Of a stretch of DNA of 64,000 nt, positions 18,197 to 26,372 are shown piece after piece. Every line of letters starts with the position of its first letter. Position 1 is the stretch's first letter. The position numbers and the translations under genes are program-made. The notes under the pieces were generated by a model. It saw nothing but the letters and a program-made list of their open reading frames with translations, ran no database searches and was not told the DNA's origin. The stretch covers positions 44,763 to 108,762 of the forward strand of contig CAYJAJ010000004.1 of assembly GCA_964368495.1 (NCBI GenBank), in the 5' to 3' direction. The DNA comes from CALVGQ01 sp964368495. GTDB lineage: Bacteria > Bacillota_I > Bacilli_A > Erysipelotrichales > Erysipelotrichaceae.

Positions 18197-19351
18197 ATGA
18201 GCAAGAAGAAAATATTATCTCGAGTGGATGCTCAAGTATCATTTTTAACTGCTGCAATAGTACTTGGAGTTACAGTGGTAAATAGCACAATATTGTATAA
18301 CATTACTTATAATGATATGATTTCGTCATTAGAAGAACGTGTTTATGCAATCTATGATGTTATTGAAGATGTCGTTGATCCAAGTGTATTTAAGTCAATT
18401 AAAAATGAGCAAGATATGCAAAAAGAAACCTACATTACTGCAAAAGAAACTTTAGAGTATATTAAGGATGTTACAGGAGTAATGTACTTATATACAGCAA
18501 TTGAAAATGATAATAAAGAGCTTATATATAGTGTGGATGGATTAGATGAAGCAGATCCAGACTTTCGAGCTCCTGGTGCTTTAATTGAAGAGGAAATTCA
18601 AGCAGAAATGTTTCAAGCATTAGATGATGAACATGTTCTTCCATCTACCATTAAACAAACAAGCTGGGGTAATATTTTTATTACTTATTTACCTTATCAT
18701 GATAGAAATGGTGAAGTAATTGGTGTAGTTGGGATTGAATTTGAAGCTGACCATCAATTTCATACGTATCAATCTTTGATTGTGATTATTACTTCTTTCA
18801 GTGTTTTTGCCACACTTCTTGCTATATTTATATCTAAATTTGCATTTAAGCGGATATCGAATCCCCACTATAAAGATTTAGCGAATTCTGATTTGGCAAC
18901 ACATCTTAAAAACAGTAATTCCTATACAATCGATATGGAAAACATTAACTCGAGAGATAAATTAGATAAATACAGTATAATTGTTGTCGACTTGAACCGT
19001 TTAAAATATATAAATGATACACTTGGACATGATGTTGGGGATAGTTTTATCGTATTAGTTGCAGATAGCTTACAAAACAATAGCACATGTAATATGGTTG
19101 CGTACCGAATAGGTGGAGATGAATTTGCCATAATATGCGAAGATTGTACATTAACAGAATTACAGGAGTATTGTGAAAAGTGCTCGGATGATGTCTTAAA
19201 GCAAAATATAATTGAGGAAAAACTTTCAATATCTTATGGAGTTGCCGCATATGATTCTAGCTTAGATAATGATTTATACGAAACATATAAGAGAGCGGAC
19301 AAACTAATGTATGAACAAAAAAGAAAGTTTTGTTCCCAAAATAAACTATAA
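18197..19351 (+). CDS. Membrane-bound diguanylate cyclase (GGDEF protein)
   Basis: Predicted to make cyclic di-GMP. It has 384 residues. A membrane helix near residues 18-38 is followed by a roughly 170-residue extracytoplasmic sensor region, a second helix near 195-215, and a C-terminal GGDEF domain. The active motif is RIGGDEFA, preceded by VVDLNRLKYINDTLGHDVGD, both intact. ATG 18197 is used because AAGGAG lies at 18185-18190; the frame is open from 18077 but that part looks non-coding. No EAL or PilZ protein is in the window. The ligand is unknown. Confidence 0.88.
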   Translation: MSKKKILSRVDAQVSFLTAAIVLGVTVVNSTILYNITYNDMISSLEERVYAIYDVIEDVVDPSVFKSIKNEQDMQKETYITAKETLEYIKDVTGVMYLYTAIENDNKELIYSVDGLDEADPDFRAPGALIEEEIQAEMFQALDDEHVLPSTIKQTSWGNIFITYLPYHDRNGEVIGVVGIEFEADHQFHTYQSLIVIITSFSVFATLLAIFISKFAFKRISNPHYKDLANSDLATHLKNSNSYTIDMENINSRDKLDKYSIIVVDLNRLKYINDTLGHDVGDSFIVLVADSLQNNSTCNMVAYRIGGDEFAIICEDCTLTELQEYCEKCSDDVLKQNIIEEKLSISYGVAAYDSSLDNDLYETYKRADKLMYEQKRKFCSQNKL

Positions 19352-19353
19352 TA

Positions 19354-19389
19354 AAAAAATGACTTTAATCGTAACTAAAGTCATTTTTT
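19354..19389. terminator. Bidirectional terminator
   Basis: A 14-bp perfect stem, AAAAAATGACTTTA against TAAAGTCATTTTTT, with an 8-nt loop. It separates the convergent diguanylate cyclase and FNT-family genes. Confidence 0.88.
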
Positions 19390-19398
19390 ATTGATTAT

Positions 19399-20007
19399 TT
19401 AGTTGGGTAATTTTTTTATAAAGGGGATAATAAGAGTTCCAGTTGCATTGCCTAAAACAACAACAGCAGTGAATATCCACGTTTCAATGTTAGTGAGAAC
19501 TTGCGAATAGCTGAGATAAACAAAGTTAGCAATGCTATGCTCATATCCAGAAAGGATGAATGCCATAATACACATAAAAATTGCAATGTATTTTCCAAGC
19601 TCATGATCATTGTGACGATAACTATTTGATGCTATCGAGATTAACAAACCACAAAATGTACTAAGGATAAAAATACTTAAATAGTTATCTGCAAGTTTTA
19701 CTGCAATGATTTCGGTAGATCTAGTAAAAAATAAATCATTAAAACGTGTTAATAATAATGCCTCTGCAGATAGGGCTGTACCGATAAGATTTCCAGCTAA
19801 AATAAGTAGCACAGTCTTTAAATAAGACAAATTATCTATTATTTTTCCAACTTCACTTGTATATAATTTAAAGTCAAATATTAATATAGTAAATAATCCT
19901 AAACTAAACATAAATGAACCAACAATAGGATCAGGTATAGATAAAAAAACAGTTCCAGAAACTGTGGTCATAACCCCAGCTAAGATTGATTTTAAAAATA
20001 GACTCAT
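19399..20007 (-). CDS. Compact formate/nitrite transporter (FNT) family protein
   Basis: Six hydrophobic segments and the FNT signature GYEHSIANF, with the central His of the FocA/NirC pore, identify an FNT channel. Other family features are GNLIGTALSA and GTLIIPFI. At 202 residues it is much shorter than FocA (about 280), with loops trimmed while all six helices remain. The start ATG at 20007 follows GAGGTGTC. The permeant anion may be formate, nitrite or hydrosulfide; no metabolic neighbour decides it. Confidence 0.78.
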   Translation of the reverse strand: MSLFLKSILAGVMTTVSGTVFLSIPDPIVGSFMFSLGLFTILIFDFKLYTSEVGKIIDNLSYLKTVLLILAGNLIGTALSAEALLLTRFNDLFFTRSTEIIAVKLADNYLSIFILSTFCGLLISIASNSYRHNDHELGKYIAIFMCIMAFILSGYEHSIANFVYLSYSQVLTNIETWIFTAVVVLGNATGTLIIPFIKKLPN

Positions 20008-20101
20008 TTGACACCTCGATAATTTCTCTAATAATTAATATATTAACAAACTATGGATAATTATATCAGAAATATCATTTTTCTACAATATAACTCATAA
20101 T

Positions 20102-20130
20102 AAAACTCCTTACAAGTTTATGTAAGGAGT
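20102..20130 (-). terminator. Terminator for hppA
   Basis: CTCCTTACA (20106-20114) and TGTAAGGAG (20121-20129) form a 9-bp stem. On the minus strand it is followed by TTTTATTA. Confidence 0.8.
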
Positions 20131-20136
20131 AGAAGA

Positions 20137-22323
20137 TTATTGAAAGAGTGATAGAATCCAATCAATTAAATTAATGTTTGCAAAGACAGGTACAGTTACT
20201 AACGATACTGTAGACATAATTTTGATAAATATGTCTAGGCATGGACCGACAGTATCCTTTAAAGGATCACCAACTGTATCACCAACTACGGCAGCATCGT
20301 GTGCTGGGCTTCCTTTAGTATGGCCATTAATGTTATCGGCTTCAATATACTTTTTTGCGTTATCCCACGCACCTCCAGAATTACCACTAAATATTGCCAG
20401 CATAATTGCGCCGATTGTAGCACCAATAATGATTCCACCTACAAATTCTGGTCCAAAAATGAATCCACATCCAACAGGAACAGCAATTGCAAGAAGACTA
20501 GGGATACGCATTTCACTTATTGCACCTTTAGAGGAAATTTCAATGCATGTCTTGTAGTCAGGTTTTTGGCTGCCATTTAAGATTCCTGGAAACTCTTTAA
20601 ATTGTCTTCTCACTTCATTGACCATTTTTCTTGCAACTTTTGTAACAGCATCAATTAATATTCCAGAGAACAAGAAAGGAAGAGCACCACCCACAATAGA
20701 GCCAGATAAAATAACTGGATTCATCATGTTTAAAATTAATTCAGTTCCAGGTTCATTGTATGAATAAAGATATGAAATCATTAAGGATAATGCTGCAAGT
20801 GCACCAGATCCGATTGCAAATCCTTTCCCAATTGCAGCAGTAGTGTTCCCTACCGAATCAAGGGTATCCGTAATTTTTCTAACGTTTTCATTCAGCCCAC
20901 TCATTTCAGCTATTCCACCAGCGTTATCAGAAATCGGACCATAAGTATCTACGGATACTGTAATAGCAACAAAGGATAACATTCCAACAGCAGCCATTGA
21001 AACACCATATATACCAGATACCATAAATGATAAGGCAATAGCGCCAGCTAAGATAATACATGGAAGCATTGTAGATTTCATGCCAAGGGCGAGACCTTTT
21101 GTGATTGTTAATGCAGAACCTTCTGTTGATGCGTGTGACAATAATTTTGTTGGGCGAAAATCAGCAGAAGTATAATACTCTGCACACATTCCTATAAGGA
21201 CGCCGGTTATAACTCCGATTGTTGCTGCAATCCATGGAGAGTAGGCTCCTAGCTTAAATCCAAGGGTTTCATTCATAATAGTCTTATCAACATCACTAAA
21301 TATTATATACGTAGTAATAAATCCTAATAATACTGTGCAAAATGCTGTTAAGTACGTTGAGCTATTTAAATCTTTATGAGGGTCATTTGATAGTTTCTTT
21401 TTTTGCAGTAAAAACAAGATACCAAATACACAAGCTATTAAACCAAGTGATACAAAAAGAAGTGGAAATAAAATGCATTTTGTTAGTAATTCTATACTCA
21501 TTTTAGAATCTAGCACAAATGATTGTAAATACATGTGATAAGCTAATATAATCGTTGCAGAAATTGATCCGACATAACTTTCTAGCAAATCTGATCCAAG
21601 TCCAGCAACATCACCGACATTATCTCCAACATTATCAGCAATCGTTGCGGGGTTACGGGGATCATCTTCAGGAATGTGAGCTTCTGTCTTTCCCACTAAG
21701 TCTGCACCCATGTCAGCAGCTTTTGTATAAATACCACCACCGATGCGATTGAACATTGCTATAATAGAGCAACCAAGTGCATAACCTGATAATGTCATTG
21801 TAAATGGAATAAATCTTAAACCAAGAATATTAACATAAGAGTCATCGACAACAGTTAGTTGACCCATCCACAAGCCAAAAACAATATAAACTATAAATAA
21901 CCCAAGCAAAGCAAATCCACCAACGGATAGACCCATTACAGAACCACCCCGAAATGCAACTTTAACTGTTTCTCCAATGGAGTTTGTCGTTCTAGCACAA
22001 TTGGCAACACGAACATTTGCATAAGTGGCAATTTTCATTCCAACTATTCCTGCAAGGCCAGACATAAAAGCTCCAATGATTAATGTTACAGCAGCATGCC
22101 ATGTAGTTACTATCGACAAAAAAAGTGCAACTAAAACGATAACGATATACAAAATTCTGTACTCATAGCTCATAAATGTATTTGAACCAATGCGAATGGC
22201 AGATGCAACCTCACTCATCTCAGGTGTTCCTTCATTCATTTTTTTGATAGTAGTGTAGTTGAATACTGCAAATGAAATAGCAAGTGTAGATGCAAAAAAA
22301 ACAATAAAAATTAAGTAGCTCAT
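20137..22323 (-). CDS. hppA: Membrane-bound ion-pumping pyrophosphatase, K+-dependent type
   Basis: Couples pyrophosphate hydrolysis to Na+ or H+ export. It has 728 residues with about 16 helices. The catalytic loops are intact: DNVGDNVGDVAGLGSDL, and near the C-terminus the paired motif GDTVGDPLKDT. The segment GNTTAAIGKG carries Ala where K+-independent enzymes have Lys, so it belongs to the K+-dependent class. Whether it pumps Na+ or H+ cannot be settled by eye. Common in anaerobes that recover energy from the pyrophosphate of biosynthesis. It is monocistronic with its own terminator. Confidence 0.93.
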   Translation of the reverse strand: MSYLIFIVFFASTLAISFAVFNYTTIKKMNEGTPEMSEVASAIRIGSNTFMSYEYRILYIVIVLVALFLSIVTTWHAAVTLIIGAFMSGLAGIVGMKIATYANVRVANCARTTNSIGETVKVAFRGGSVMGLSVGGFALLGLFIVYIVFGLWMGQLTVVDDSYVNILGLRFIPFTMTLSGYALGCSIIAMFNRIGGGIYTKAADMGADLVGKTEAHIPEDDPRNPATIADNVGDNVGDVAGLGSDLLESYVGSISATIILAYHMYLQSFVLDSKMSIELLTKCILFPLLFVSLGLIACVFGILFLLQKKKLSNDPHKDLNSSTYLTAFCTVLLGFITTYIIFSDVDKTIMNETLGFKLGAYSPWIAATIGVITGVLIGMCAEYYTSADFRPTKLLSHASTEGSALTITKGLALGMKSTMLPCIILAGAIALSFMVSGIYGVSMAAVGMLSFVAITVSVDTYGPISDNAGGIAEMSGLNENVRKITDTLDSVGNTTAAIGKGFAIGSGALAALSLMISYLYSYNEPGTELILNMMNPVILSGSIVGGALPFLFSGILIDAVTKVARKMVNEVRRQFKEFPGILNGSQKPDYKTCIEISSKGAISEMRIPSLLAIAVPVGCGFIFGPEFVGGIIIGATIGAIMLAIFSGNSGGAWDNAKKYIEADNINGHTKGSPAHDAAVVGDTVGDPLKDTVGPCLDIFIKIMSTVSLVTVPVFANINLIDWILSLFQ

Positions 22324-22525
22324 ATTAATTTTCCTCCCACTTTAATAGTTTATGATGTTTTATGAAATGAATGATTTTTTGTGAAAATTTTATTTATATA
22401 TTTAAAACTTACCACTTATTTATTGATTATTCAAGTTTATTGAAATAAAAAAAAAGAAAAGCAAATGTTTATTAAAAATTGTAATATTACAACAGTTTAT
22501 TAATAATTAAATAAGGTGATAAATG

Positions 22526-22865
22526 ATGAGTATAAATGATTTTTTAAGTAAGTTAGTATTGATGTTCAACAAATGGCTAATCCACTCATACAGTACATTG
22601 AAGTAAATTATAATACAGCAACTTTTGATGAGCATTATTCAGTTAAGACAAAAAACACTACATGGAGATCAAATAATACATGTGTTGAAATAGGATACCG
22701 TAAGTGGTATATTTCGATTTATTTCAGTAACAAAGATGCAGTGAGTTTGATTGCTAAAAGATATCAATTCTGCAAATGTAATAAAGGATGTGTTAATTTA
22801 ACTTATAAAAAGATCTTCCTTATGAATTAAGATATAAAGATATTGATTCATGTTTTAGAAATTAA
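22526..22865 (+). pseudogene. Frame-broken small gene, possibly DUF1801-like
   Basis: Three reading-frame pieces combine into one protein of about 113 residues. The first is MSINDFLSK from ATG 22526 behind AAGGTGAT. The second spans 22552-22811, with VQQMANPLIQYIEVNY, YISIYFSNKDAV and CNKGCVNL. The third begins at 22812 with DLPYELRYKDIDSCF and ends at TAA 22863. One base is missing near 22552. Another is missing in the A5 run at 22807-22811, where six As would read TYKKDLPYEL. The phenylalanine-rich strand and the K-x-C-I/V-N-x-x-K-x-x-D-[IL]-P pattern recall DUF1801 proteins, but I am not certain. It may be a real pseudogene or a sequencing error. Confidence 0.6.
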
Positions 22866-22928
22866 TTAAATTATAATAATATGTTAAGTAATAGGGTAAA
22901 GAAATTAACTAGTTTCTTTGATTAGTAA

Positions 22929-22957
22929 TTGAATCTAATGCTAAATTATGTTAAAAT
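22929..22957 (+). promoter_or_regulatory. Sigma-A promoter before the structured leader
   Basis: TTGAAT (22929-22934), a 17-bp spacer and TAAAAT (22952-22957). Transcription would start near 22964 and make a leader of about 130 nt before the 64-residue gene. Confidence 0.65.
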
Positions 22958-22980
22958 TTGTGTAGAATTTATTATTGTTT

Positions 22981-23062
22981 AAGCCTTTAAGATTTACTAG
23001 AATCATGCATTAAGTATGTCAATGATTGTAAAAATTAAGGCTTTTATTATTTATAAAAGCTT
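22981..23062 (+). promoter_or_regulatory. Two overlapping hairpins in a leader RNA
   Basis: Hairpin 1 pairs AAGCCTT and TTTAC (22981-22997) with GTAAA and TTAAGGCTT (23028-23043). It has an inner AATCAT/ATGATT stem and is followed by T-rich sequence. Hairpin 2 pairs GCTTTTAT with ATAAAAGC across about 23040-23060 and uses the last bases of hairpin 1. The two cannot form together, as in attenuators. The ligand, if any, is unknown, and the core matches no riboswitch I recognise. Confidence 0.45.
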
Positions 23063-23094
23063 AATTTATTTATCCATATGTGGAGGTGGCTTTT

Positions 23095-23289
23095 ATGGAT
23101 ATTCAAGAAGCACTTGATGAGATTCAAAGTTTAAGTGCAATGTGTAATGTTATGGCATGTGCCTTAGATGAATGTGAAGTTAGTCAGTTTACATGTGTTG
23201 AAATGAGTGGATGTTTTCACCATATTTCTACAAGTTTAGATTGTATACTTCAAAATTTAATTAAATCGATGCATCAAATAAAAGAATAG
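23095..23289 (+). CDS. Small acidic cysteine-containing protein, unrecognised
   Basis: Not recognised. It has 64 residues starting at ATG 23095 behind TGGAGGTGG, a strong ribosome site. It is rich in Glu, Ser, Met and Cys (six Cys), with the helical start DIQEALDEIQSLSAM and a middle CALDECEVSQFTCVEMSGC. The cysteines are spread along helices and do not form a zinc-ribbon pair. It stands alone behind a structured leader and ends inside a palindromic terminator. A role in metal or redox sensing cannot be supported from sequence alone. Confidence 0.65.
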   Translation: MDIQEALDEIQSLSAMCNVMACALDECEVSQFTCVEMSGCFHHISTSLDCILQNLIKSMHQIKE

Positions 23290-23306
23290 CTAATTAGCTA
23301 TTCTTT
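23281..23306. terminator. Palindromic bidirectional terminator
   Basis: AAAGAATAGCTA against TAGCTATTCTTT is a 12-bp perfect inverted repeat with almost no loop. It contains the stop codon of the 64-residue gene and serves the convergent gene ending at 23298. Confidence 0.75.
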
Positions 23307-23549
23307 ATTAATTACACGTTCAGTATATTCGACATCTATAATCTTAGAGTTACTGTTGTATTGATTTTTAGTATAGGAAGATGGACGCTTTTGTTGATAA
23401 AATTGTTGTTGTTCGCGAGATGCTTGCTTCATTTTGTATCTTGAATATAATATTAAAACAATTAAACTTATTATTACAAATAAAGGATTTCTAAAAACAA
23501 ATACAAATATAAAGTAGAAGAATAAAAATGAAAGTATTGAATTTAACAT
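23298..23549 (-). CDS. Small membrane protein, unrecognised
   Basis: Not recognised. An 83-residue protein with a hydrophobic N-terminal half (about residues 4-38: FLFFYFIFVF and IISLIVLILY). A polar glutamine- and asparagine-rich tail follows, ending in IIDVEYTERVINKE. It is the second gene after the zinc-ribbon membrane protein at 23553, separated by 3 bp, so the pair is an operon. The tail resembles the IDVEYTE ends seen on small Firmicutes membrane proteins. Function unknown. Confidence 0.7.
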   Translation of the reverse strand: MLNSILSFLFFYFIFVFVFRNPLFVIISLIVLILYSRYKMKQASREQQQFYQQKRPSSYTKNQYNSNSKIIDVEYTERVINKE

Positions 23550-23552
23550 AGC

Positions 23553-23957
23553 TTAACTCCTTTTATCAAATTTCTTTTTGCATTTTGGACATAATATTTC
23601 GACTTGCCCGCGTCCTTTGGGTATTCGTGTTATTTGAGCGCAATAGGGACAAACAAAATATTTGTTTTTAGGATCAGCAGACTGTCTTTTAAAGCATGAA
23701 TAATAATGCCTTGCATGTTTAGTTATTTGTAAGAAAATATTATTTTCATGTTGTCGCTGTGAATAGTTTTTTGATAAACTTCGAAACACTGCAAATATTA
23801 ATATCAATTGTATCAACAAAAAGAGAAATGTTGAATCTAATAGAAAAGTATTCAAAATGATAAAAAATAATGATAGCCAAAACAGAAATAAATTGAGAAA
23901 ATCATTGCCATATCTTTGTGAAAAAAATTGTAGAAGTTTGTATTTAAAATTTTGCAT
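23553..23957 (-). CDS. Membrane protein with C-terminal zinc ribbon
   Basis: A 134-residue protein with two hydrophobic segments (about 24-42 and 43-60). A basic middle leads to a cytoplasmic zinc ribbon, with CPYC and, 22 residues later, CPKC near the end. Such small zinc-ribbon membrane proteins are common in Firmicutes but have no assigned role. It leads the two-gene operon with the 83-residue membrane protein. The first ATG at 23957 is used; the ribosome site, AGGTGATAAAATA, is moderate. Confidence 0.75.
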   Translation of the reverse strand: MQNFKYKLLQFFSQRYGNDFLNLFLFWLSLFFIILNTFLLDSTFLFLLIQLILIFAVFRSLSKNYSQRQHENNIFLQITKHARHYYSCFKRQSADPKNKYFVCPYCAQITRIPKGRGQVEILCPKCKKKFDKRS

Positions 23958-24089
23958 TATTTTATCACCTATGTGATATTGTATAAATTATCAGTTAATT
24001 TTTAAAGTGTTTATATACTTTTCACATTATTTCACAAAAAATGGTAGAGTTATGTTAAAATATTCTTAGATTTTTAGGAGGATAAAATT

Positions 24090-25225
24090 ATGAATAATGC
24101 TGCAAAACATAGACAACAGTTACATCAAATTCCTGAAATTAGTTATGAAGAATTTAAAACTAAAGAGTATATTTTAAGTGTGTTAAAAAATTTAAAATGT
24201 GAAGTTATTGAAGTGTTAACGACAGGTGTATGTGCATATTTTAATTTTAATAAAAAAATACTATTGCTTTTCGTGCTGATATGGACGCATTGATGATCGA
24301 AGAAGAAACAACATTATCTTATAAATCAAAACACAGTGGTAAAATGCATGCTTGTGGACATGATGGGCATATGGCTATGCTTTTGGGGTTTGCTGAAGAA
24401 TTAGATAGTATTGATGAAACCATGTGTGAAAATAATGTATTACTTGTATTTCAACCATCTGAGGAAACTGTTGGTGGTGCAAAACCAATTTGTGACACAG
24501 GAATATTTGATAAAATGAATACAAAGGTTATTGTTGGATTTCATGTTTATCCGTTTTTAAAAAAATCACAAATTGGAAGTCGTCCTCGTGAGTTAATGGC
24601 TAGAGTAAGTGAAGTAGAGATTAAAGTTATTGGTAAGAGCACTCATTGCGCGCAATATGCTAGTGGTATTGACCCGATTGAGATGGCTTCTGACTTATTG
24701 CTTCGATTGTATAAAATGGAAAAGTCAGAAATATCCAAGGAAGAATATCGCTTGCTTCGCTTTGGTTTATTTCATGGAGGCACAGTACAAAACATTATTC
24801 CTGAACATGTTACATTAAAAGGTAGCATACGTAGTTTTAACGATAATGTTTTTGATTTTATTGTTAGACGTGTTAAAGAAATTATTGTTGAAATTGAAAA
24901 ACAGTATCAAGGATCAATTGAATTTAACTATAGTGATGGATATCCAATGCTTTTAAATGATGAAAGTTTATATGGAGATATAAAAGAATCATTGAGTAAC
25001 AACATGGATTTTATTGAAATGAAAGAACCATTAATGATAGCAGAAGATTTTTCGTTTTATTGCAATAAAATGCCAGGTTGTTTCATGTTTTTAGGAACAG
25101 GCACAAACATTGCCCTGCATAACTGTAAGTTTGATTTTGATGAAGAAATATTAGATACAGGTATTAATGCTTATCTAAAGATAATGAATTTTGACTTAGA
25201 TAAATATTCGATATTAAAAGGATGA
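24090..25225 (+). pseudogene. M20-family amidohydrolase (peptidase/deacylase), frameshifted
   Basis: Zinc-dependent aminoacylase, carboxypeptidase or N-acetyl-amino-acid deacetylase class. It starts at ATG 24090 behind TAGGAGGAT with HRQQLHQIPEISYEEF. The frame breaks at the A7 run 24252-24258. One more A would read NKKNTIAFRADMDALMIEE, the expected family segment, and the rest is intact in the new frame: HACGHDGHMAMLLGF, the Glu pair QPSEET, and late metal ligands near NIALHNC. Restored length is about 378 residues, normal for the family. It is either a recent pseudogene or a homopolymer error. As written, the first frame ends at 24293 and the second part begins at 24281. Confidence 0.82.
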
Positions 25226-25337
25226 GAAATCTTTAGTAAACGAATGTACTGAGTGAAATAAATAAACAACAAAATGTGTGTTGCAAGACTTCTTGATTTA
25301 CTTATTATTATTTATAAGTAAAAAGTACTAAAAGTAA

Positions 25338-25366
25338 TTGATATCTTGATTTACATTCGTTATAAT
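25338..25366 (+). promoter_or_regulatory. Sigma-A promoter of the pyr operon
   Basis: TTGATA (25338-25343), a 17-bp spacer and a perfect TATAAT (25361-25366). It gives a leader of about 125 nt before pyrB. Confidence 0.8.
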
Positions 25367-25372
25367 AAGTGT

Positions 25373-25498
25373 GGCTTTAATTTAGTGCGAGACGCTAAGA
25401 AGACGTTGAATACAACTTATTGATTATTATGTTGTTTTTTAGTGTATTTAACCTCTTATGCGATTGCATTTGAGGTTTTTATTTTGAAGGAGGTTGTT
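25373..25498 (+). promoter_or_regulatory. pyr operon leader with intrinsic-terminator-like attenuator and possible leader peptide
   Basis: The leader carries a terminator-like hairpin at 25450-25477. AACCTC pairs with GAGGTT, an inner ATGC pairs with GCAT, and TTTATTTT follows. A 14-codon frame from ATG 25429 runs MLFFSVFNLLCDCI and stops at 25471-25473 inside the right arm, so a translating ribosome would disrupt the hairpin. The T-rich stretch in this frame resembles enterobacterial pyrBI pausing logic. Upstream GTTG and CAAC short repeats offer alternative pairings. No ribosome site for the leader peptide is clear, and no PyrR-binding motif was recognised. Confidence 0.5.
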
Positions 25499-26371
25499 AT
25501 GAAGAGTTGCTTAAAATTGAAAGACTTTAGTGTTGAAGAAATATTTCAGCTGTTACAGGTTGCCGAAGATTGCAAAAATAATGCTTATGTTGATGCATTA
25601 AAAGGAAAAATTGTTGCTAATTGTTTCTTTGAGCCAAGCACAAGAACGCAATATAGTTTCAATACAGCCGAAGAGATTTTAGGATGTAAAGTAATAAATT
25701 TTAATCCGCAATCATCAAGTTTACAAAAGGGTGAAAGCTTTTATGACACAATCAAAACATTTGAAAGCTTTGGTCTTGATGCACTTGTTATAAGAGATCG
25801 TCAGGATGAGTACTATAAGTTGTTAGAAGGTAAAGTACATTGCCCAATTTTAAATGCAGGGGATGGAAGCAAAGATCATCCCACTCAATCATTGCTTGAT
25901 TTGATGACAATTTATCAAGAATTTGGTCGTTTTGAAGGGTTAAAAATAGCGATTGTTGGAGATATAAAAAATAGTCGTGTTGCTCATACAAATATAGAAG
26001 TTATGGAACGCTTAGGGTTGCAATGTTACGTCAGCGGCCCTGAAGAATATAAAGAAGAAGGATATAATTACATTGATTTTGATAAAGCTGTAACAGAAAT
26101 GGATATTATTATGTTACTTCGTGTTCAGCATGAACGCCATGAAAAAACAATGGAAATTACAAATGAAGAATATTGTAAACGCTACGGATTAACTGTTAAA
26201 CGTACACAATCAATGAAAGAACATGCTATTATTATGCACCCTGCACCATTCAATCGAGGTGTTGAAATTGAGGATGAAGTAGTGGAATGTAAAAAAAGTC
26301 GTATATTTAAACAAATGAATAATGGTGTTTATGTAAGAATGGCAGTTTTACTTAGAGCGTTAGGAGAATGA
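25499..26371 (+). CDS. pyrB: Aspartate carbamoyltransferase catalytic subunit
   Basis: Condenses carbamoyl phosphate with aspartate, the committed step of pyrimidine synthesis. It has 290 residues. The carbamoyl-phosphate site is FFEPSTRTQYSF; GDGSKDHPTQSLLDL and the C-terminal HPAPFNRGVEI are also present. ATG 25499 follows AAGGAGGT; the frame upstream to 25442 is the leader. No regulatory PyrI gene follows, so it is probably an unregulated trimer as in Bacillus. It is the first gene of the eight-gene pyr operon, ending 1 bp before pyrC. Confidence 0.96.
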   Translation: MKSCLKLKDFSVEEIFQLLQVAEDCKNNAYVDALKGKIVANCFFEPSTRTQYSFNTAEEILGCKVINFNPQSSSLQKGESFYDTIKTFESFGLDALVIRDRQDEYYKLLEGKVHCPILNAGDGSKDHPTQSLLDLMTIYQEFGRFEGLKIAIVGDIKNSRVAHTNIEVMERLGLQCYVSGPEEYKEEGYNYIDFDKAVTEMDIIMLLRVQHERHEKTMEITNEEYCKRYGLTVKRTQSMKEHAIIMHPAPFNRGVEIEDEVVECKKSRIFKQMNNGVYVRMAVLLRALGE

Positions 26372-26372
26372 T

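Noticed and set aside
25373..25498. PyrR-binding attenuator
   Set aside because: The conserved PyrR-loop sequence could not be found and pyrR is not present in the window. The hairpin is reported without assigning PyrR.
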